A stretch of DNA of 15,408 nucleotides from Pseudomonadota bacterium (GCA_018660405.1 JABJKL010000072.1:1-15408), one strand, 5' to 3'; shown: positions 7,114 to 14,547, numbered from the stretch's first letter. Notes: generated by a model not told the origin, from the sequence alone. Translations and numbers: made by a program.

Positions 7114-7914
7114 TTGGATATTTTTCAGGCATTTGTTTTGGCTCTGGTTCAAGGGCTAACTGAATTTCTACCGATATCGAGTTCGGCCCATTTGATATTG
7201 GTGCCGGTGTTGGTGGGGTGGCAAGATCAGGGCCTGGCGTTTGACGTTGCGGTTCATGTGGGAACGCTTACGGCTGTGCTGATTTATTCACGCCATGAGG
7301 TGGCCGCGATTGTGCCCGCCTGGCTCAAAGGTTGGTCTGGATTGAAATGGGACGTCTATGGCCAGCTTGGTTGGTGGATTGTGCTCGCAACGATTCCGCT
7401 CGGCTTGTTTGGTTTGTTGGGCGAGGACTATATACAGAGTAATTTTCGCTCGCCTTTGGTGATCGCTGGCGCAACACTGGTGTTTGGCCTTGCCTTGGCA
7501 TGGGCTGACCGGGGTGCGGAGAGCAAACGCCGAACCTTGAAGGACCTGGGTTGGAAAGACGCGCTACTGATTGGTTTGGCTCAGGCAGTTGCGCTGGTGC
7601 CGGGGGCCTCTCGTTCGGGCATGACGATGATGGCTGCTTTGTTTTTGCGGATGACACGCACCGAAGCGGCAAGGTTTTCGTTTTTGCTCAGTATTCCCGC
7701 AATTGTATTGCCTGGCTTATTGAAAAGTGCCGAAGCAGCATCCGCTGGGGTAGTGATCGATTGGACGGCGATTGGTACAGGAGTTTTCGTTTCTGCGGTG
7801 ACCGCTTTCTTGTGTATTAAGATGTTTATGGTCTTTGTGACACGCGTTGGTTTGATGCCATTCGTTTGGTATCGCATTGCGCTGGCTGCGGTACTTTTTG
7901 TGTTGTTTATATAG
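7114..7914 (+). CDS. uppP: Undecaprenyl-diphosphatase UppP (BacA)
   Basis: Polytopic inner-membrane phosphatase that converts undecaprenyl diphosphate to the monophosphate, recycling the lipid carrier for peptidoglycan; overexpression gives bacitracin resistance. The 266 residues carry both family signatures. GLTEFLPISSSAHL holds E17 and H26, and PGASRSG at 163-169 holds R167. The remainder is alternating hydrophobic spans. The only usable start is the TTG at 7114, giving MDIFQAFVLALVQGLTE, which matches the usual family N-terminus. An in-frame stop at 7081-7083 excludes a start further upstream and no ATG lies between. No clear Shine-Dalgarno is present and a hairpin ends 13 bases before the start. 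Expression may therefore be low. It follows folB in the same direction, with a repeat relic between. Confidence 0.93.
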   Translation: MDIFQAFVLALVQGLTEFLPISSSAHLILVPVLVGWQDQGLAFDVAVHVGTLTAVLIYSRHEVAAIVPAWLKGWSGLKWDVYGQLGWWIVLATIPLGLFGLLGEDYIQSNFRSPLVIAGATLVFGLALAWADRGAESKRRTLKDLGWKDALLIGLAQAVALVPGASRSGMTMMAALFLRMTRTEAARFSFLLSIPAIVLPGLLKSAEAASAGVVIDWTAIGTGVFVSAVTAFLCIKMFMVFVTRVGLMPFVWYRIALAAVLFVLFI

Positions 7915-7949
7915 CTTAAAATCTTTTGAAATTGCTCAAGAGTAATTGC

Positions 7950-8840
7950 TTAAGATAAGGCGTCAGCATTCAATTGAATGAGTGCGATCATCGCCTTGGC
8001 GGCGTTGGGCAAGGTTCTGCTTTTGTGGCGTAGTATGCCGAGGTGTCTCACGGGTTTGGGTAAATCCAGCAGATATAAATCATCGTCAAGCATGCTCAAC
8101 GGCAAGGCGCTCCAGCCTAATTGGGCACAGACCATCATCTTCAGGCTTTCTAGATTATCTGTTGGTGTTGCAAGTTTAGTGAGCGGGAAATAGGGGTGCA
8201 GTGTCTGCTCTACCAACCGATACGTAATAGTCGTGGCCGCAGGTAATAGCGCCGGGTAATTTTTCAGGTCATTGAATGTGTGTGGATTATTTTGCTGCGC
8301 GAGTGGATGCTTGTTCGAACAGACAAATCCTAGCGGGTCTAGCCAAATTGAGGTGGCATAAATTTCTTTGGCAATCATCTGGATATTTTGTTCAGGTAGT
8401 GTGGCGATCGCAAAATCAAGCTCACCATGTTGAATCTTCATCGAGGCTTCTTCGGACCCTAAAAATTGCAAATCCAGTAATACATCGTTATAGCGAGTGG
8501 AGAACTCCGTTAATATCGGTGGCAAGCGATGCAGACCGATATGGTGCGACACGCCGACGCGTAGATGGCCGGTCACCTTATCGTCAATATTTTCAATTTC
8601 AGTTCGTGCCTCATTCATCGATAGCAGAATTTCTCTGGCTCGCGGCAGTAGCCGCTGGCCCGCTTCTGTAAGCCTGACCTCGCGTCCGATTCGATCAAAT
8701 AGACGCCTGCCAAGTTCTGATTCCAGCGCGGCAATACGCTTGCTAATAGCAGGTTGAGTCAAAAAAAGACGGTCTGCGGTACGTGAAAAGGAGCGCTCTT
8801 TAGCTAAGCCGACAAAGGTTCGCAAACTCTGGGTATCCAT
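7950..8840 (-). CDS. LysR-family transcriptional regulator divergent from leuC
   Basis: A 296-residue LysR-type regulator. The N-terminal winged helix-turn-helix (about 1-60) reads MDTQSLRTFVGLAKERSF, then SRTADRLFLTQPAISKRIAAL and ELGRRLFDR. The rest is a two-lobed periplasmic-binding-like effector domain (about 90-290), with GHLRVGVSHHIGL at its start. It is divergent from leuCDB with 121 bp between the starts. LysR regulators divergent from leuC are known in Pseudomonas-like bacteria. From position it probably controls the leu genes in response to a pathway metabolite and represses itself, since the box at 8864-8878 is only 24 bases from its own start. The effector cannot be read from sequence. 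It is convergent with uppP; the 35-bp gap has an imperfect direct repeat (7930-7940, 7944-7954) and no clear terminator. Confidence 0.93.
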   Translation of the reverse strand: MDTQSLRTFVGLAKERSFSRTADRLFLTQPAISKRIAALESELGRRLFDRIGREVRLTEAGQRLLPRAREILLSMNEARTEIENIDDKVTGHLRVGVSHHIGLHRLPPILTEFSTRYNDVLLDLQFLGSEEASMKIQHGELDFAIATLPEQNIQMIAKEIYATSIWLDPLGFVCSNKHPLAQQNNPHTFNDLKNYPALLPAATTITYRLVEQTLHPYFPLTKLATPTDNLESLKMMVCAQLGWSALPLSMLDDDLYLLDLPKPVRHLGILRHKSRTLPNAAKAMIALIQLNADALS

Positions 8841-8863
8841 TGGTTTTCGTTTTATTAAATATT

Positions 8864-8878
8864 ATTCCAAATAGGAAT
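8864..8878. promoter_or_regulatory. Candidate LysR-type operator (T-N11-A box)
   Basis: ATTCC-AAATA-GGAAT is a perfect interrupted palindrome containing the LysR-type T-N11-A pattern. Its centre is about 66 bp upstream of the predicted leuC transcription start, the classic position of the regulator recognition site. A second inverted repeat, AATACA (8881-8886) and TGTATT (8902-8907), lies between it and the promoter and overlaps the -35, as an activation site would. The binding protein is presumably the divergent LysR product. Confidence 0.55.
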
Positions 8879-8900
8879 TGAATACATAAAAATAATGAAT

Positions 8901-8930
8901 TTGTATTATATATAGTTTAACCACTAAAAT
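8901..8930 (+). promoter_or_regulatory. Candidate leuC promoter
   Basis: TTGTAT (-35, 8901-8906) and TAAAAT (-10, 8925-8930) are 18 bases apart. The -10 has one mismatch to consensus and the -35 is poor, as expected for an activator-dependent promoter. Transcription would start near 8937, leaving a leader of about 25 bases. That is too short for a leucine-rich leader peptide and attenuator. Confidence 0.4.
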
Positions 8931-8961
8931 CGCCTTATTGATCCCCGGGGTTTAAATTGAA

Positions 8962-10392
8962 ATGGCTAAAACGCTTTACGACAAATTATGGGATGCGCAC
9001 CTCATTAAACAACGCGATGACGGTTCCGCTTTAATTTATATTGATCGCCACATCATCCACGAAGTGACCTCACCGCAGGCGTTCGAAGGTTTGCGTCTGG
9101 CCGGGCGTGAGCCGTGGAGATTGGATACCAATATTGCGACTCCGGACCATAACGTGCCTACCACCGTAAAGGAACGGGCTAGTGGCGTTGCCGGGATCGA
9201 GGATCTGGTGTCACGCATTCAGGTCACCACGCTGGATGATAATTGCGATGAGTTCGGTATTCTCGAGTACGCCATAAACGACAAACGCCAGGGCATTGTG
9301 CATGTCATCGGTCCGGAATCCGGAGCGTGCTTGCCTGGTATGACGGTGGTTTGCGGTGATTCGCATACCGCGACCAATGGCGCGGTTGGGGCGTTAGCGT
9401 ACGGTATTGGTACCTCAGAAGTTGAGCACGTGTTAGCCACCCAGTGTTTGGTGAGCAAAAAAATGAACAACATGCTCGTCAAAATAAATGGTGAGCTATC
9501 AGAAGGCGTAACCGCCAAAGATGTGATTCTCGCGATTATTGGCGAGATTGGCACTGCGGGCGGTAGTGGCTACGCCATCGAATTTGGTGGTCAGGTAATT
9601 CGGGATATGTCTATGGAAGGGCGTATGACGGTATGCAATATGGCGATAGAAGCGGGTGCGCGCGCGGGAATGGTGGCGGTGGATCAAACGACTATCGATT
9701 ACGTGAAGGGTCGCCCGTTTGCCCCAACGGGTAATAAGTGGACACAAGCGGTGGCAGCGTGGCAAGAGCTGCATAGCGATGAGGCTGCCGAGTTTGACCA
9801 CGTCGTTGAACTCGATGGCGCTTCTATTGAGCCACAAGTGAGCTGGGGTACTTCACCAGAGATGGTAGTGCCGGTCAGCGGTCAGGTGCCAGATCCTGCA
9901 ACGGTTTCTGACCCGGTGAAAAAAGAAGGTATAGAGCGTGCACTGGATTACATGGGGTTAAAGGCTGGCCAGGCAATTCAAGATATTGCGCTCGACAAGG
10001 TGTTCATCGGCTCATGCACAAATTCGCGTATCGAGGATATGCGCGCTGCTGCGCAGGTGGTGCGTGGCCGTAAGAAGGCCGAATCCATCGCGCTGGCAAT
10101 GGTTGTTCCTGGTTCTGGATTGGTAAAAGCGCAAGCTGAAGGCGAGGGGCTGGATAAGATATTCACCGATGCGGGTTTTGAGTGGCGGGAACCAGGCTGT
10201 TCGATGTGTTTGGCAATGAATGCCGACAAACTGGGTAACGGCGAGCATTGCGCTTCCACCTCAAACCGAAATTTTGAGAGTCGGCAGGGTTACGGAGGGC
10301 GCACACATTTGGTTAGCCCGGCAATGGCGGCTGCAGCGGCAATCGCAGGTTATTTTGTTGATGTTCGGGAATTTACAGGAGATACATCATGA
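8962..10392 (+). CDS. leuC: 3-isopropylmalate dehydratase large subunit
   Basis: Large subunit of isopropylmalate isomerase, which with LeuD converts 2- to 3-isopropylmalate through dehydration and rehydration in leucine synthesis. It belongs to the aconitase superfamily. The 476 residues (E. coli 466) start MAKTLYDKLWDAHLI. The three cysteine ligands of the 4Fe-4S cluster are C352 (FIGSCTNSRIEDMRAAA) and C413/C416 (PGCSMCLAMN). Other blocks are VCGDSHTATNGAVGALAYGI, EFGGQVIRDMSMEGRMT, and SNRNFESRQGYGGRTHLVSP near the C-terminus. It is the first gene of the leuC-leuD-leuB-bioA run, divergent from the LysR gene, with a weak Shine-Dalgarno. Its stop overlaps the leuD start by four bases (ATGA), which indicates translational coupling and equal subunit output. 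Confidence 0.98.
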   Translation: MAKTLYDKLWDAHLIKQRDDGSALIYIDRHIIHEVTSPQAFEGLRLAGREPWRLDTNIATPDHNVPTTVKERASGVAGIEDLVSRIQVTTLDDNCDEFGILEYAINDKRQGIVHVIGPESGACLPGMTVVCGDSHTATNGAVGALAYGIGTSEVEHVLATQCLVSKKMNNMLVKINGELSEGVTAKDVILAIIGEIGTAGGSGYAIEFGGQVIRDMSMEGRMTVCNMAIEAGARAGMVAVDQTTIDYVKGRPFAPTGNKWTQAVAAWQELHSDEAAEFDHVVELDGASIEPQVSWGTSPEMVVPVSGQVPDPATVSDPVKKEGIERALDYMGLKAGQAIQDIALDKVFIGSCTNSRIEDMRAAAQVVRGRKKAESIALAMVVPGSGLVKAQAEGEGLDKIFTDAGFEWREPGCSMCLAMNADKLGNGEHCASTSNRNFESRQGYGGRTHLVSPAMAAAAAIAGYFVDVREFTGDTS

Positions 10393-11042
10393 AGAGTTTT
10401 ACTGCGCACAAGGGCCTGGTTGCGCCGATGGATCGCGCCAACGTCGATACCGACATGATCATTCCAAAGCAATTTTTAAAGTCTATTAAACGCACCGGCT
10501 TCGGCAAGAATTTGTTCGATGAATCGCGCTATCTGGATGAGGGCCTGCCGGATCAAAGCTGTGAAGGTCGTTCTTTGAACCCGGATTTTCCGCTCAATTT
10601 AGCACGCTATCAGGGTGCCAGTGTTTTGTTGGCACGGGAAAATTTTGGTTGTGGGTCCAGTCGGGAGCATGCGCCCTGGGCTTTGGATGACTACGGCTTT
10701 CGTAGTGTGATTGCAGCGAGTTTTGCAGATATTTTTTATAACAACTGTTTTAAGAACGGTTTGTTACCAGTGGTTCTGGAGCCAGCGCGGATGGATCAAC
10801 TGTTTAAAGAGATGTACGCCACCCAGGGTTATGAACTCGCGGTTGATCTGCACGATCAGAGCGTTACAACACCGGGCGGAGACGTATTCAGTTTCGAAGT
10901 TGATGAGTTTCGGCGCCAGTGTTTATTAGAGGGGCTGGATGATATCGATTTGACCTTGCAGCATGCGGACGAAATCCGTGCCTTTGAAGAACAATATAAA
11001 TCGCATGCACCCTGGGTGTTTGGCACGATTAAGGGGGGGTAA
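10389..11042 (+). CDS. leuD: 3-isopropylmalate dehydratase small subunit
   Basis: Small swivelling subunit of isopropylmalate isomerase, partner of LeuC. The 217 residues compare with 201 in E. coli. It begins MKSFTAHKGLVAPMDRANVD and has the family blocks DTDMIIPKQFLKSIKRTGFG and ARENFGCGSSREHAPWAL, the substrate-binding loop, then SFADIFYNNCFKNGLLPV. An AGGAG sits seven bases before the ATG, within the end of leuC. Its TAA stop coincides with the left copy of a TAA that flanks the 159-bp element immediately downstream, so the element appears to have entered exactly at the stop codon without altering the protein. Confidence 0.97.
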   Translation: MKSFTAHKGLVAPMDRANVDTDMIIPKQFLKSIKRTGFGKNLFDESRYLDEGLPDQSCEGRSLNPDFPLNLARYQGASVLLARENFGCGSSREHAPWALDDYGFRSVIAASFADIFYNNCFKNGLLPVVLEPARMDQLFKEMYATQGYELAVDLHDQSVTTPGGDVFSFEVDEFRRQCLLEGLDDIDLTLQHADEIRAFEEQYKSHAPWVFGTIKGG

Positions 11043-11201
11043 GGAACCTCTGATCTATTCATGAAATCGTATATTACACTCAAAATACCCAGCTTTTTTG
11101 TTGCAAATCTTTGCAATAGACCCACTATTACCTGCGATTCGCGCCTCAAATCTGAGCATTTTGAGCGCAATCTACTTCGTCCAGAATAAATCAGAGGCTC
11201 C
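11043..11201. mobile_element. 159-bp MITE-like element between leuD and leuB
   Basis: The element has long inverted ends. The left arm 11043-11092 and right arm 11152-11201 align without gaps at 37 of 50 positions, with 16 of the first 18 identical (GGAACCTCTGAT... against GGAGCCTCTGAT...). It is flanked on both sides by TAA (11040-11042 and 11202-11204), a candidate 3-bp target duplication; some IS5-family groups duplicate a TNA target. The core has another perfect palindrome, TTGCAAA/TTTGCAA (11101-11107, 11110-11116). No plausible protein is encoded. It therefore looks like a non-autonomous miniature transposable element. It splits the leu operon without stopping it, since leuB follows at once. 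AGAGG at 11193-11197 in its right end serves as the leuB ribosome site. Confidence 0.75.
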
Positions 11202-11206
11202 TAAGC

Positions 11207-12286
11207 ATGACTTATAAAATTCTTCTTATTCCAGGGGACGGCATCGGTACAGAGATAGCTGCCGAAGCACAAAAGGTTTTGGATCGCGTGCTCAAGCTTA
11301 ACGGCGGCCAGGTAGAATATTCGTACGGACTGTTGGGTGGTGCTTCGATTGATGAAACCGGCGTGCCGTTGCACGAGGAAACACGTGCGCTGGCGCACGG
11401 AAGTGATGCGATTTTGCTCGGTGCGGTGGGCGGTCCAAAATGGGACAAACTCGATCATAATTTAAAACCCGAGCAGGGATTGCTGCAAATACGCTCCAGC
11501 CTGGAATTATTTTCCAACTTGCGCCCGGCGATGTTGTTCCCCCAATTGGCGCAGGCGTCCAGTTTGAAAAATGATGTGGTTTCCGGGTTGGATATATTGA
11601 TCGTTCGTGAGCTGACCGGCGGCATTTACTTTGGTCACCCACGAGGTATTCGGATCAACGATGCGGGCGAACGCGAGGGTTTTAATACCTATATATATCG
11701 CGAGCACGAGATCGAACGGATCGGTCGTAGTGCATTCGCGATGGCGAGAAAACGTGACAAGCGGCTGTGCTCGATTGACAAGGCGAACGTGCTGGAGGCG
11801 ACCGTATTGTGGCGCGAAGTAATGACCTCGCTGGCCTCTGAATATTCCGATGTAGAGCTCACTCACATGTACGTTGATAACGCAGCCATGCAATTGGTGC
11901 GCGATCCAAAACAATTTGATGTGTTGGTCACCGGTAATATGTTTGGCGATATATTGTCAGATTGTGCAGCCATGTTGACGGGATCTATCGGCATGTTGCC
12001 ATCGGCATCGTTGGATAAAAACGGCCGGGGTATGTACGAACCCGTGCATGGTTCAGCACCGGATATCGCGGGGCAGGGTATCGCCAATCCTTTGGCGGCT
12101 ATTCTATCGGTTGCGATGATGTCGCGTTATTCGCTCAACGAGGTTGCCTGGGCTGACCAGATAGAGAGGGCAGTGTCCAAAGTGCTCGATCAAGGCCTTA
12201 GAACTGAAGATATTTATACCGACGGCATGACTAAAGTGTCAACTTCAGAAATGGGTGCAGCGGTAGTAGATATGCTCGATCACTAA
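11207..12286 (+). CDS. leuB: 3-isopropylmalate dehydrogenase
   Basis: NAD-dependent oxidative decarboxylation of 3-isopropylmalate to 2-oxoisocaproate, the third leucine-specific step. The 359 residues fit the family. It begins MTYKILLIPGDGIGTEIAAE with the dinucleotide-fold signature. Substrate-binding arginines lie in GLLQIRSSLELFSNLRPA and IVRELTGGIYFG, and a catalytic lysine in DKANVLEATVLWREV. Metal-binding aspartates lie in HMYVDNAAMQLV and GNMFGDILSDCAAMLTGSI. The adenine-binding region GSAPDIAGQGIANPLAA follows. Its ribosome site (AGAGG, nine bases before the ATG) is in the end of the upstream mobile element. bioA begins six bases after its stop rather than asd, which often follows leuB in this group. 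Confidence 0.98.
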   Translation: MTYKILLIPGDGIGTEIAAEAQKVLDRVLKLNGGQVEYSYGLLGGASIDETGVPLHEETRALAHGSDAILLGAVGGPKWDKLDHNLKPEQGLLQIRSSLELFSNLRPAMLFPQLAQASSLKNDVVSGLDILIVRELTGGIYFGHPRGIRINDAGEREGFNTYIYREHEIERIGRSAFAMARKRDKRLCSIDKANVLEATVLWREVMTSLASEYSDVELTHMYVDNAAMQLVRDPKQFDVLVTGNMFGDILSDCAAMLTGSIGMLPSASLDKNGRGMYEPVHGSAPDIAGQGIANPLAAILSVAMMSRYSLNEVAWADQIERAVSKVLDQGLRTEDIYTDGMTKVSTSEMGAAVVDMLDH

Positions 12287-12292
12287 TCTCTA

Positions 12293-13573
12293 ATGAGTGA
12301 AAACCTGGCAGATTTCGACCAGCATCATGTCTGGCACCCATATTCCAGCGCAACCCCACCATTGCCCAACCTGGTGGTGCGTTCTGCCAGTGGGGTTCGC
12401 ATTCAGCTTGAGGATGGCTGCGAACTAATCGATGCAATGGCATCCTGGTGGTCCGCTTTGCACGGTTATAACCATCCGGTTTTGAATCAGGCGGTTACCG
12501 ACCAGGTCGCGGATATGAGTCACGTGATGTTCGGTGGCTTGACCCATGAGCCAGCCGTCACTTTGTGCGCTAACTTACTCAAAACGGTACCACCAGATAT
12601 GCAGCATGTGTTTCTGGCGGACTCGGGTTCGGTAGCGGTCGAGGTGGCATTAAAGATGGCGTTTCAGTACCAGCTGGCTATTGGGCAGGGGCAACGAAGC
12701 AAAGTAGCTGCTCTACGGGGTGGCTATCATGGCGACACCTTGGGAGCGATGTCGGTATGTGACCCGGATGCCGGTATGCATCAGTTGTTCAGCGATTATG
12801 TTCCCCGGCAATTGTTCGTAGATCGGCCATCGATTAGATACGGGGATGCCTGGGATGATCAGGCGCTCGATGGCATTCGCGCAATGTTCGAGGCTAACCA
12901 CAGTGAGCTGGCAGCTTTTATTCTAGAACCCATCGTGCAAGGCGCTGGCGGCATGTGGTTTTATGCCAGGGAATACGTGCAGGGCATACGTGAATTGTGT
13001 GACGAGTTTGGGGTTTTGCTGATTGCGGATGAGATCGCGACGGCTTTTGGGCGCACCGGGCATTGGTTGGCGTGTGATGATTCCGCGGTGGTGCCGGATA
13101 TTTTATGTGTGGGGAAGGCGCTAACCGGCGGTTATTTAAGTCTGGCGGCTACATTGACGACTTCTCGTGTGGCAGAAGGTATCTCCGGTGGTCAGAACCC
13201 GGAATTGATGCACGGGCCTACTTTCATGGGTAACCCGCTGGCCTGTGCAGTGGCGAACGCGAATTTGGTTTTGTTGCAGTCTGGAGAATGGCCGGCACAA
13301 GTAGCCGCGATTCATTCTGTATTGAAGGAAGGATTAGCGGAGGCGGAGGGATTTGCTAACGTTACCGATGTAAGGGTTCATGGAGCCATTGGCGTGATAG
13401 AAACCGCACAGCCGGTCGACATGAAGGTCGTGCAGGATATTTGTCTTGATGAAGGCGTATGGTTACGTCCCTTTGGGCGATTGATATACACCATGCCACC
13501 GTACGTCATGGGAGTAGAGGATTTGGTTCGCGTGACCAGCACGATGAAGAGAATGGCGAAGCAAGTTTACTGA
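12293..13573 (+). CDS. bioA: Adenosylmethionine-8-amino-7-oxononanoate aminotransferase
   Basis: PLP enzyme of biotin synthesis that uses S-adenosylmethionine as amino donor to convert KAPA to DAPA. The 426 residues closely match E. coli BioA (429). Key residues align with E. coli numbering: Y17 in WHPYSS, W52/W53 in MASWWSALHGYNHP, Y145 in GGYHGDTLGAMSVCDPD, and D246 in IADEIATAFGRTG. The PLP lysine is K275 in GKALTGGY and the substrate arginine is R392 in WLRPFGRLIY. SHVMFGGLTH and MHGPTFMGNPLACA are BioA-specific, so a different class III aminotransferase is unlikely. No Shine-Dalgarno is visible in the six-base gap after leuB, so translation is probably coupled to leuB termination. No other bio gene and no BirA operator-like site was recognised nearby. 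Convergent with the ribA-like gene, 52 bp away. Confidence 0.96.
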   Translation: MSENLADFDQHHVWHPYSSATPPLPNLVVRSASGVRIQLEDGCELIDAMASWWSALHGYNHPVLNQAVTDQVADMSHVMFGGLTHEPAVTLCANLLKTVPPDMQHVFLADSGSVAVEVALKMAFQYQLAIGQGQRSKVAALRGGYHGDTLGAMSVCDPDAGMHQLFSDYVPRQLFVDRPSIRYGDAWDDQALDGIRAMFEANHSELAAFILEPIVQGAGGMWFYAREYVQGIRELCDEFGVLLIADEIATAFGRTGHWLACDDSAVVPDILCVGKALTGGYLSLAATLTTSRVAEGISGGQNPELMHGPTFMGNPLACAVANANLVLLQSGEWPAQVAAIHSVLKEGLAEAEGFANVTDVRVHGAIGVIETAQPVDMKVVQDICLDEGVWLRPFGRLIYTMPPYVMGVEDLVRVTSTMKRMAKQVY

Positions 13574-13625
13574 GCCGTTCGTATACTGGTATTTGCCAAA
13601 CCCATATGACTAGAATAGTGAGCGT

Positions 13626-14441
13626 TTAACTAATATCATCCAGTCCCAGCGTGTGCCCACGATCCTTTTTAGCCTTTAAGTAACGACGATTGGTTTCAGT
13701 TACCCCGGCAACGTGTTTTTCTGCTTTAAATTGATCCAGCCCGGCTGTTTGCAGCGCTGCTATTTTTTTCGGGTTATTGGTTAGTAATTGGAATGGGTTA
13801 TTACCAAGAAAATACTTGATCAGTGAAGCTGCATCGCTAAAGTCTCGTGAATCAATCGGCAAACCCAGAGACTCATTTGCTTGATAAGTATCTTCGCCTT
13901 CATCTTGCAAAAGATAGGTGGCTGCTTTTGCCCAAAGCCCGATACCCCGACCTTCGTGGCCGGCCATATAGACCAGCAAGCCACCACCTGGATGAGCCGA
14001 TATTCGTTCGGCCGCACGTTCGAGCTGGGGTCCGCATTCACAGCGCTCGGATCCAAACACATCGCCCGTTAGACAATTGGAGTGGACGCGTACCATTGGC
14101 TTGCTAGATGTTGATGGTTCGCCAAACACCAGCACGCTATTTACTGCCATTGCAGTTGCTTTATTTGCGAATTGTGCCGAGTCATCCTTATCGCGCAGAT
14201 CATCGGCGAGTTGCATCACACTACTCAATTCTTCTGCACGGACGCTTGCGTACCATTGTACTTGTGAATGTACGTTGCCCAGCTGTATTGGCATAAGGAT
14301 AGGGCCAAGGATGTTGATTTGTACATCGTCGGCTGGAATTTGATCTGAAATCTCTACACGTTGACCATCACTACCCACGCGAATGAGTTTGCCTTGTTTG
14401 ACAAGGTGTTCGCGTATTTTTGAATCAAGGTAGGTAAACAT
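13626..14441 (-). CDS. ribA: GTP cyclohydrolase II family protein, long RibA variant
   Basis: GTP cyclohydrolase II opens GTP to a diaminopyrimidine, formate and pyrophosphate, the first riboflavin step. The zinc cysteines are C123, C134 and C136 (HSNCLTGDVFGSERCECGPQL). Y176 and D197/R199 (IDSRDF) align with the E. coli catalytic Y105, D126 and R128, and the LLTNNPKK motif is at 219-226. At 271 residues it is about 75 longer than E. coli RibA. The excess is an N-terminal part (1-45) plus an insertion (about 65-110) before the zinc site. The usual RQEGR block is replaced by AGHEGR with one extra residue. The fold and zinc chemistry look intact, but it may be a paralogue with a different product or pathway. 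It stands alone, convergent with bioA, and its start lacks a clear Shine-Dalgarno. Confidence 0.85.
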   Translation of the reverse strand: MFTYLDSKIREHLVKQGKLIRVGSDGQRVEISDQIPADDVQINILGPILMPIQLGNVHSQVQWYASVRAEELSSVMQLADDLRDKDDSAQFANKATAMAVNSVLVFGEPSTSSKPMVRVHSNCLTGDVFGSERCECGPQLERAAERISAHPGGGLLVYMAGHEGRGIGLWAKAATYLLQDEGEDTYQANESLGLPIDSRDFSDAASLIKYFLGNNPFQLLTNNPKKIAALQTAGLDQFKAEKHVAGVTETNRRYLKAKKDRGHTLGLDDIS

Positions 14442-14463
14442 ATATTTGTTAGTAGCTGAAAAA

Positions 14464-14499
14464 CCACGCCGCTATTTTCCAATTATGAGCCAAGCGTGG
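14464..14499. promoter_or_regulatory. Inverted repeat upstream of the ribA-like gene
   Basis: CCACGC (14464-14469) and GCGTGG (14494-14499) flank 24 bases, about 25-60 bases before the ribA-like start. It could be an operator or a leader hairpin. The gap is too short and lacks the conserved helices for an FMN riboswitch. Weak evidence. Confidence 0.25.
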
Positions 14500-14520
14500 C
14501 CCGATTGCGACGCTACACAT

Positions 14521-14547
14521 AAAAAAGCCAGCCACAATACGGCTGGC
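14521..14547 (-). terminator. Rho-independent terminator of pckG
   Basis: Read on the minus strand, a perfect seven-pair stem GCCAGCC/GGCTGGC with a seven-base loop is followed by six T (plus positions 14521-14526). It lies 20 bp past the stop of the PEP carboxykinase gene, so it ends that transcript before the ribA-like gene. On the plus strand the tail is weaker. Confidence 0.85.

Noticed and set aside
7930..7954. Imperfect direct repeat AATTGCTCAAG / AATTGCTTAAG between uppP and the LysR gene
   Set aside because: Two copies only, 10 of 11 identical, partly in the LysR stop codon; AT-rich and easily chance. No terminator or operator layout.
8941..8961. Leucine attenuator leader upstream of leuC
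   Set aside because: The predicted leader is about 25 bases, with no leucine-rich mini-ORF and no terminator/antiterminator pair.
10856..11170. Minus-strand frame of 104 codons across the leuD end and the following element
   Set aside because: It is antisense to the well-supported leuD and its rest lies in the MITE-like repeat; no recognisable protein.
14442..14520. FMN riboswitch before the ribA-like gene
   Set aside because: The gap is under 130 bases to the pckG end, contains that gene's terminator, and shows none of the conserved multi-helix RFN motifs.
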